Positions 56,943 through 64,000 of a stretch of 64,000 nucleotides of DNA are shown in pieces. The DNA is from Phoma sp. XZ068 (lineage: Eukaryota; Ascomycota; Dothideomycetes; Pleosporales; Didymellaceae), in NCBI GenBank assembly GCA_004835665.1, contig RBKR01000001.1, positions 2,542,001-2,606,000 on the forward strand, in the 5' to 3' direction. The translations under genes and the position numbers were made by a program. Position 1 is the stretch's first letter, and the number at the start of each line of letters is the position of its first letter. The notes beneath the pieces are model-generated. The model did not search any database and was not told the origin of the DNA. It was given only the letters and a program-made list of their open reading frames with translations.

Positions 56943-58103
56943 ATGTTGTTTACCAGGCCATGGGCGAGCCTGTGCTTGCTGGCGGCGAGCGCGACGGGCG
57001 TGACGAGCCTGGGGCTGAGTGAGGATCCGGACATCAAGGCCATCTCGGTGGGTGCTGCTGCATGCGATGCGAGGGCGAATGCTAACAGCCACAGCTACGC
57101 ACACACAGCCTCGAGCCTGTAAGTCGCCCACCCATCGCATACGCATGCACAAGCCGTCTCTAACACTCGCCCAGCCCTACCTCGACTCGGACATGCAGAG
57201 CCGCTGGTGGGACTTTGGAGGAGACACAATCATTCGCACCGACCAGTACATCCGCCTCGCCTCGGACAAACCCTCGCGCGACGGCTGGCTGTTCTCGCGC
57301 GTCCCTCTGACCGCCACAAACTGGGAGGTGCGCTGACCCCACCCCCACACTTGGACAGAAGCTCACGCGAGTAGATCACGGTCGAATTCAAGGTCCATGG
57401 CCAGGGCAACCTCTACGGCGACGGCTTCGCCATGTGGCTCACCAAGCAGCGCGCGCAGCCAGGCCCCGTCTTTGGCCACGCCGACAACTTCGAGGGCCTC
57501 GGCATCTTCGTCGACACGTACAAGAACAACCGCCCGGGCACCGTCTTCCCCTACATCATGGCCATGAACGGCGACGGCCAGACCAAGTACGACAAGGACA
57601 ACGATGGCAAGGCGAATGAGGTCGCCGGCTGCTCGGTACGCCTCCAGTCTCGAGAATAAGAATGAGAAAGCTAACATGTCCAGGCCCGCGGAATCCGCAA
57701 CTCCCAGGTCCCCACCAAGGCGCGCCTGACCTACTTCCAGGACTCGTTCCTCAAGCTCGAAATCCAGTACAAGTCCGAAGACGAATACACCCTCTGCTTC
57801 GACATCCCCAACTTCAAGGTCCCGCCCGTCGCCTACCTCGGTTTCAGCGCGGAGACCGGCGAGCTCAGCGACAACTTCGACATCATCTCCGTCAAGTCCC
57901 AGAACCTGTACAAGCGCAACCCCGGCCAGGCGCCCGCCACCGGCGCCACCAAGCCCGGCAAGACGGCCTCGAGCATGACGAGGGAGAAGGAGGGCGGCAG
58001 CTGGACCTGGTTCCTCATGAAGTTTGTGCTGTTTGGTCTTGCGCTCACGGGTGCCTACGTCGGCTACACCATCTACCGCACAAAGCAGCGAGACAGGTTC
58101 TAG
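56943..58103 (+). CDS. L-type (legume-like) lectin, VIP36/ERGIC-53-like cargo receptor
   Basis: Five exons: 56943-57047, 57095-57118, 57175-57327, 57375-57635 and 57684-58103; introns are 47, 56, 47 and 48 nt; product 320 aa. These type I membrane lectins bind high-mannose N-glycans and sort glycoproteins between ER and Golgi. A signal peptide covers about residues 1-23. Exon 2 is only 24 nt and encodes LRTHSLEP, which joins to the PYLDSDMQSRWWDFGGD start of the lectin fold. The carbohydrate site region FAMWLTKQ and FEGLGIFVDTYKNN is present. One transmembrane helix (about residues 290-312) precedes a short cytosolic tail ending KQRDRF. All exon phases are 0, which supports the model. Confidence 0.93.
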
Positions 58104-60167
58104 AGGCGCAGAGACTCGCTGCCACACGCGCCCGCTCACACCTTCCGCCAGGTCCATTTCAACTGGGCGGTACAAGGCATTCTTGGCTGCGGTGGCAGCG
58201 TGTGGATATGCACAGACTTGGATGGGCAGAGCTGGGTAGACGAGGTGGTAGCGCGGCGCAGGTTCTGTGGTGTCAGTGGAGTGCGCTCGCCCGGCAGAGT
58301 AGCCCCGACGTACCATGTTAGCTGGGTGCGCGGGTCGACGGGGTGCGGCCTCAGTGTGTGGAGCTGTTCGTTTGCGCGAGCCCAGCGGTGGGCGCAAAAT
58401 GCGTGTCCGAGTTGACGAATCTCCGTACTTGTAGCATTGTTTGCATTGTTCGTCTTTTCCTATGACTTGAAATACTATGATCCAAGATTATTCAGTTCAG
58501 ACATTGCGTGGCATTCAAACATTGCGTGACACATTCACTCATTCCTGCATTTTGACAAAAATAAATAAACAACACATGTCCTGTCCACCAACGATGTAAT
58601 TTGTGTCCAGCTGGATTGACAGTCTCAGTACCCACGAAACCAGAGACTGCCTCTTACAGCGGCCCTTCCATTCATTCTAGCATCCGTTTTAGATGGCCCG
58701 GCAACACATCGACATTCGAAGCGGCCATGATGTGCGTGATGCGTATGTACTCTTCGAGTACTACTCCGCAGAGTGTATTGGCGAGCGAGGGCTGCTGCAA
58801 ATGAAGTTTACTAGATTAAAGTCCAACTTGCCTAATCAGGCAGGTTTGGTGTTTCTGTTGATCGCGCTGCAGTGCCACTGCATGAAGATGACTACAAACG
58901 GGTGCCTCTCTCCGTCTCTCTCCAATAGCAGGTCAAACTGCCTAATTCAGAAATTCTGCATTTCCATCGATCGCAGTATCATCGGGTACATAATGACCAA
59001 AACCGGGTGCGACAATGCCAAGACTGGGTGAGACCCGCCCCCGTGACCGCGCGCCCTCGTTTCATGAACTGCGCGCGCGTCCGCCGCAACTTCACCACCC
59101 ACCACCCGAGCGCGAGTACGTCCCCCCCACACCGCTATCCGCACCGCGAGCTTACGCGTCTAGATCCCCGTGAACGACAAACCCCCGTCACAAGGGGTGC
59201 GCGGCGTCTAATCAACGCCGCTGCACCCGGTGCATGACACAAGAACGGAAAGCAGAGGGAGTGCCTCATCTCGCACGCTGAGACGCACGTCCGCGGCTGT
59301 CATTGCACTTTCGACACCGCTGACTTTGCTGCTCTGGGTGGAACCCCGCTGTTCGTTTGCCCGCGCATACCATGCAACCGGCCGTTCCCACGCGCACTGA
59401 GGATACAGTAAAAGAGTCGAAGCCGTGGTGTACCGCCCGCTATGTCCCCGGATATACCGAGTGTGCGCCGCAGCTGGTGACAGAAAAAATGTAGTTTTCA
59501 ATCCGAGCGCCTTCACTTTTGTGTCGAACGTGGGGATGCGCGTCTTTGTCGCTGGGGCATGGGATGTTGGGGTTGACAAAAAAAAAACGGACGGACGGTG
59601 GAAGGTGGCTGTACATACCGATCTCAAGTATCTGACCGCTGGCAGAGGCGCGAGAAAAGGGGTCCTGTGATGATGTTCCACCGCGCGATGGGGCATTAAA
59701 GCCAAAGTCGATTAGGAACCCGTGCTGCCTGACTGAGAGGAAGGGTGGCGCGTGGGGCCTTGTGAGAACAGCGAGAGAGCTAATCTGAGGACTTAATATA
59801 CTTTTCTTCGCGTTTTATTCGATTTCATGTATTTGAATACTTTGATATGGGTATCGCTTGCTATGCTAACTTTAGTTCTGTTCTTCTTATGGCGAGAAGG
59901 TCAATGGATACAGTCAAAGAGATCCTATACAGTGCCTGATTATATTTGCAATACACTCGAAAATTGTGACACGGACAATCAAAATGGAAAGACAGTACAT
60001 GAAGTCAGAAGTGGAGGATAAATTAAGGTCAACAATAACTAATGCGCGCCGAAGCGCCAGGTTGCCTTCCATGTCTCGTCAGTCATACCGAACGCCTTTT
60101 CATGCGCCTTGTGTATCATACAGTCTGCCAATTTCCCAAAATCCTCTTTGCGGCTGTGTGTATTCGA
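58104..60167. other. 2-kb intergenic region, lectin to CBM48 gene
   Basis: No gene supported between these two convergent 3' ends. It contains an A10 run near 59579. Short frames lack domains. Confidence 0.45.
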
Positions 60168-62588
60168 CTACCGTACTACAGCAAAGTAGTAGAAGACTGC
60201 TCCAACAGCGACCAGCGCTGAGACGCCAATGCTGTATTAGGTCAGTTGAGCTCAAATTACACTAGTCGTAAATGAAGCGGCCGCCAAAGACCTTGGGTGA
60301 AGGTGTTGAAAGATGTACAGAAAGATGAAAACTCACCCAGCTCCTTTCCAGCTCTGGGCAGCACTTTGATCGGGCTTCAGCTTCTCCGCAGCCGATTTGA
60401 TGTCCTCAACTTTGCTGTCCTCAGACCAAGGGGTCGGCGCAGACCTTTCGCCAGCTTCCTTCGCAGGCTCCCGTTGACGAAGCTCTGGATCAGGAAATTT
60501 AGAATTATCCTTGCCAGATAATCCTTCAAACGCTCTGGGGGTGCGCGGAGGTGTCAGGGTGTTCATGACTGTGGCCCTTGAAGCTACCACTTCAGACAGG
60601 CTCATCAAGCCTTTGGAGCTATCCTTCGCACCGTCAGTCTTGCTAACACTACTAGCATCGCTAGACTCGGCATTGTGATGGCTTTGCGTCTCCGGCTCAT
60701 TTTCTGAAACGAAGCGAGGTTGCTTACTGTCATCAAGATGAGGTTTTGGAGGAGGTTCTCGAACTCGCATGTATCTAGCGCTCGAGTGGCTCATGGTCAT
60801 TGGAGAACCGATAGATTCGACGTCGTTGTTTTCCTCATCCTCCTCTTCCTCATCTTCGCGCACAGATGCTAGAGATATGTACGATTTAACGGGTTTCAGG
60901 TCGACTGAAGAGCACGCTTGGGAGAAGACCGACGATTGTGGCGAAGTTGGTGCACCGTGTGTCTCGTCTTCAGGTAACTTGTGGCCAATGGTTGCTACAC
61001 GCTCAAGAATCTGCTCTCGACCGATGGGGAAGATTTCAAGCCCTGGTTCATTGAGGTTGCTATCCTCGGCGTCCGACGGCGGCAGCTTGTTCGGAAGCGT
61101 ACTACTGCTGGTGCGTGCTCTGAAGAACGAAGGGCGGACTGGCCCACCGTATGATTCCCTCGCGGTGTCTGTGTCGTGTCCGAATGCTGAGTAAGGGTTC
61201 TCGTACGCTACCGGACTCATACTGAAGGACCGCTCGGAGCCAGAGAAACTCTCAGCAGCAAGGCCTCTCTCGTGCGGAAGCAAGGGTGCACTATACTCCT
61301 CAGTGAGGAAGTCCTGTTCGTGGGAAAAGGTGGGAGCCAGGTCGAGTTCCCCAAAGTCTTCATCGTCCTCCGCGTGGTCTCCGTACTGCGTGTAATGCTC
61401 TGGCTCGTAGTCATACTCATCATTCGTAGGCCGACTGCCTTTGCTGGCGGCCTCGCTGCTCTTATAAGACGAGAAACCAGTTTCATGTGGTAACAGCGGC
61501 GCTGCATCGTACTCATCTTCGTAGTCACTGTCTTCGTGGTTTGGGTGAGAGGTAAAGCCGGTCTCGTGGGGAAGAAGTGGCCCTTCGCTAAAGTCCTCTT
61601 CATCTTCTTCAGCTCCAAGTCCAGTCTCGTGAGAGAAAAGATGCCCATTGCCCGGCTCGGCGGGTCTCATGGACTCTTCGTCAATCGTATCCATCGAAGG
61701 ATCGTGTAGGGTAGACTCAGAATCTTGGAACGACTCATGCCGGAACAGTGGGGCTTGAGCATTTGCAGGCTCCAGATCACCAGGCCCGTCAGAGATGACA
61801 ACTTCGAGGTCAGGATCGGGGTCGGCAGCGCGTTTAGATTCATCTTCGGAAAGACTCTTGGGCGCAACGTCACCGTATTCTGGCTGGTCGTTGTCCTCTA
61901 CCTTCTCCACCACGACGAATGGGATGGGCTGTGGGTTCATACCGGCTGCATCCATCGTGCTATCCTTGCGATCAAGGGCGTCTTTGGCGTCGGCGGCACG
62001 GTCGAGGGGAATGAGCGAGTTTACGGGCTTGACGTGGACGACGTTGTTGCGATTGCCGTGCTCGTCTGTGGCTGATATGTGTCAGTGTATGTGCAGGGAC
62101 AAGGTATGATTGTACACACCGGATTCTTTAGACTCGTCGACTACCCAATGTCCTTCGCCGATGCGGATCTTGTACTGATAGCTGCCCTCGGTGACATTGC
62201 CAAAGTTCTGCTCAAAGACAAGATCCCCAGACGGAGTCTTCTCCTTGCGCGGCTTGAGCTCGAGCGGTGCCCAAGGCGGCGTGCTGAGGGAGGTGACGAC
62301 GTACACAGGCGGCTGCACGCCCGGCTGCGTGAAGGAGATGGTCGCCTCGCTCTTCATGCTGACGTTTGCCAGTACGAGTGGAGAGGACGAGGAGGCAGGA
62401 CGGGGAGAGATGCAAGCGTCGTGCAGGGAGGGGTCGCTCGCGGACCGACTTGGTTGGGGGCGAGGTTCGAGGCTCTGGGCGATGGGTTCTACTTTGGGAG
62501 GAATATCGTCAGTCGTTGCAGAAGGACGTCTGCCACTCGCCCACAGCGAGCGTAGGCGATGGCGGTGGGGGCGTGAAAGGATGCTCAT
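60168..62588 (-). CDS. Tail-anchored protein with CBM48 (AMPK-beta-like) domain and PHE-motif repeats
   Basis: Exons 62588-62120, 62071-60337 and 60231-60168, with introns of 48 and 105 nt, give 755 aa. The N-terminal 170 residues hold an AMPK-beta/Crp1-Mdg1-like glycogen-binding fold (EGSYQYKIRIGEGHWVVDES, then TDEHGNRNNVVHV). A long acidic, disordered middle follows. Between about residues 266 and 425 there are six copies of a motif of type (A/G)PLLPHETGF: HE pairs near 268, 304, 325, 352, 407 and 423. The last exon of 64 nt encodes IGVSALVAVGAVFYYFAVVR, a C-terminal membrane anchor; without it the frame stops at 60333. Family members in fungi are poorly described; glycogen binding is inferred. 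Splice placement of the last exon fits phase and branch (CCTAATACAG). Confidence 0.85.
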
Positions 62589-64000
62589 GGAACGGGGAGA
62601 GGGGAACTAGGTGGTCGCACAGGACGAGTGCATGTGCATGGAGCAGACGTACCAGCGCTCACTTCACGGCGCAATCATTCGATACACAAGTAGCAGTCTC
62701 CACCGGGGCTCCTTCTCACGCGACTCAGCGCCCGAGGAAGGCGCGTGGGCGTTTGTTGAGGATGTGGACGGCGGTGGGCAGGTGCTCGTCTGCCGCTTCC
62801 CGTTCTGTTGGATATGCGCACAGCTCACTCACGACGAGGAGAGAGCCTGGGTTGCTTGCTGGGAGTGAGTGTTTCTATTCCGGGCTGCGGCGGCTGGGTT
62901 TCTGTCAAGGCTGCACGAGTATGCACGCTCCCCGCAACACTCCAGCCATGTTGGCGAAGCTGTTCGCAAATGACGTGAGAGAGACGCATGCCATCGATGG
63001 AACCTTGTTGCAGCGAGCGCGCTGAGCCGGTATCCAGTAGCTAGCGGGCGCCACACTAAGCCTCATTGGAGCTCTCCCGCGGGGATCTTCACATGCTCGA
63101 CGCTGCCCTCAACAGCCTCAAATAGTGTATTGACTTCGTTGAATACTCCAGCATCAGCTCAACACCAATATTCTTAGCTAGAACGTGCATCTTGGGTGTG
63201 TGCTGTTCGTTATGTTGCGCTGACAGCTGCCGGCCGCCGTGACGTCGTCCCTCCCGCATCGGTCCCATTGAATCGCTCCGCACTTAACGTCCTGCGAACA
63301 CATGTTCCCACGCGGTCATTCAGCGCTGCATAAGCGCACCACAGCCAGAACCACGCGCACTGTGCCCCAAATGGCACCAGGTCACCGTATCGTGCACGCA
63401 GCATCCAGTTGACACCGCACTGATTTCAGGAACACCACCAAGACGAGCGAGACGTCGCAAGTCAGCAGTTCACCAACGGTGCAAAATTACGTGCTAATGA
63501 ATATCACACAGAGTAAATCAAACCATCCAAGTCAGGCTTTCTGACTATTCGAGGCAGGCAGCTATGGCACCTGTTGAAAACAAGTCAGGATACCAATCGA
63601 TCCGATTTCATGGCACCTCCTACGCAAGATGGCCTTCATTTGGACGACCATACAATGAAACTCTCACGATACCACTCAACACCTTAGAACCTACAAGACA
63701 ACGCACCCCAGCTACGTATTCCTTGGTGATGATCCGGTGATTCGTGATCAGCAACGTGCTCCCAAATCTTCTCGGTCCGAAACCAGCGTTCGCAACACCA
63801 CGCTTCGCTCCAAGAGCACAGAACCGCAGATTCTGCCCAGTGCCGGATCCGATCCTTATTTCAAACTGCCACGCCTGGTCTTATGATGTAGTGGAGTTGG
63901 GTGTTCATGCACTTGCATCCCGGAGTTCTGGGATGATCGCTCACGACAAGCGCCACCTTCTGTGGACAGACCAGCTACAGCCTTGCAAAAGACAAACAAA
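62589..64000. other. End of window, no gene supported
   Basis: About 1.4 kb upstream of the CBM48 gene. It should contain that gene's promoter. Short frames, including a 58-codon one at 63564, have no recognised features. Confidence 0.4.

Noticed and set aside
57363..58397. 344-codon minus-strand frame opposite the lectin gene
   Set aside because: It overlaps two lectin exons with strong codon bias, and its translation has no domain; a shadow frame.

Overview
This window is fungal nuclear DNA from a filamentous ascomycete. Most genes are cut by short GT-AG introns of about 47-65 nt, many with a CTAAC-type branch point close to the acceptor. A HET-domain protein, a Zn2Cys6 regulator, a cerato-platanin and a proteinase K-type subtilase are typical of Pezizomycotina. 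The cerato-platanin resembles the SnodProt1 type, which suggests Dothideomycetes/Pleosporales; this is inference from remembered families, not a database match. I support 21 protein genes, one damaged-looking tRNA-Ser gene and one gene relic. Introns were placed by eye from splice consensus, reading frame and family conservation.

Layout. Bases 1-21,800 are a compact housekeeping block: P4-ATPase flippase, a repeat array, Ku70, ferrochelatase, PDH E1-alpha, Pus1, TFIIE-alpha, SRP72 and an MFS transporter. Bases 21,800-30,800 are about 9 kb with no intact protein gene. They hold a tRNA-Ser(GCU)-like gene whose 5' acceptor strand does not pair, a 67-bp insertion-like element and a DHHC palmitoyltransferase relic. 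Bases 30,800-45,100 look accessory: an EST1-type protein, a HET protein, a Zn2Cys6 factor beside a dihydroxyacetone-synthase-like transketolase, a cerato-platanin and a GPI-type cupredoxin. After more sparse sequence, bases 51,100-62,600 carry a subtilase, a t6A dehydratase (Tcd), NUC1-type nuclease, Tim13, an L-type lectin and a tail-anchored CBM48 protein.

How genes relate. Ku70/ferrochelatase, Pus1/TFIIE-alpha and Tcd/NUC1 are divergent pairs sharing 370-410 bp upstream regions. Several products act in mitochondria (ferrochelatase, PDH E1-alpha, Tcd, NUC1, Tim13, probably the 178-aa protein). Others serve the secretory route (flippase, SRP72, lectin). The secreted products each have a TATA box 100-165 bp upstream of the start codon.

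Most unusual items: a 13-copy array of an 18-bp core (GCTAAAGATTGCAGTGCA), all in one orientation, filling the gap between the 3' ends of the flippase and Ku70 genes; and a tail-anchored CBM48 protein with six repeats of a PHE-type motif.
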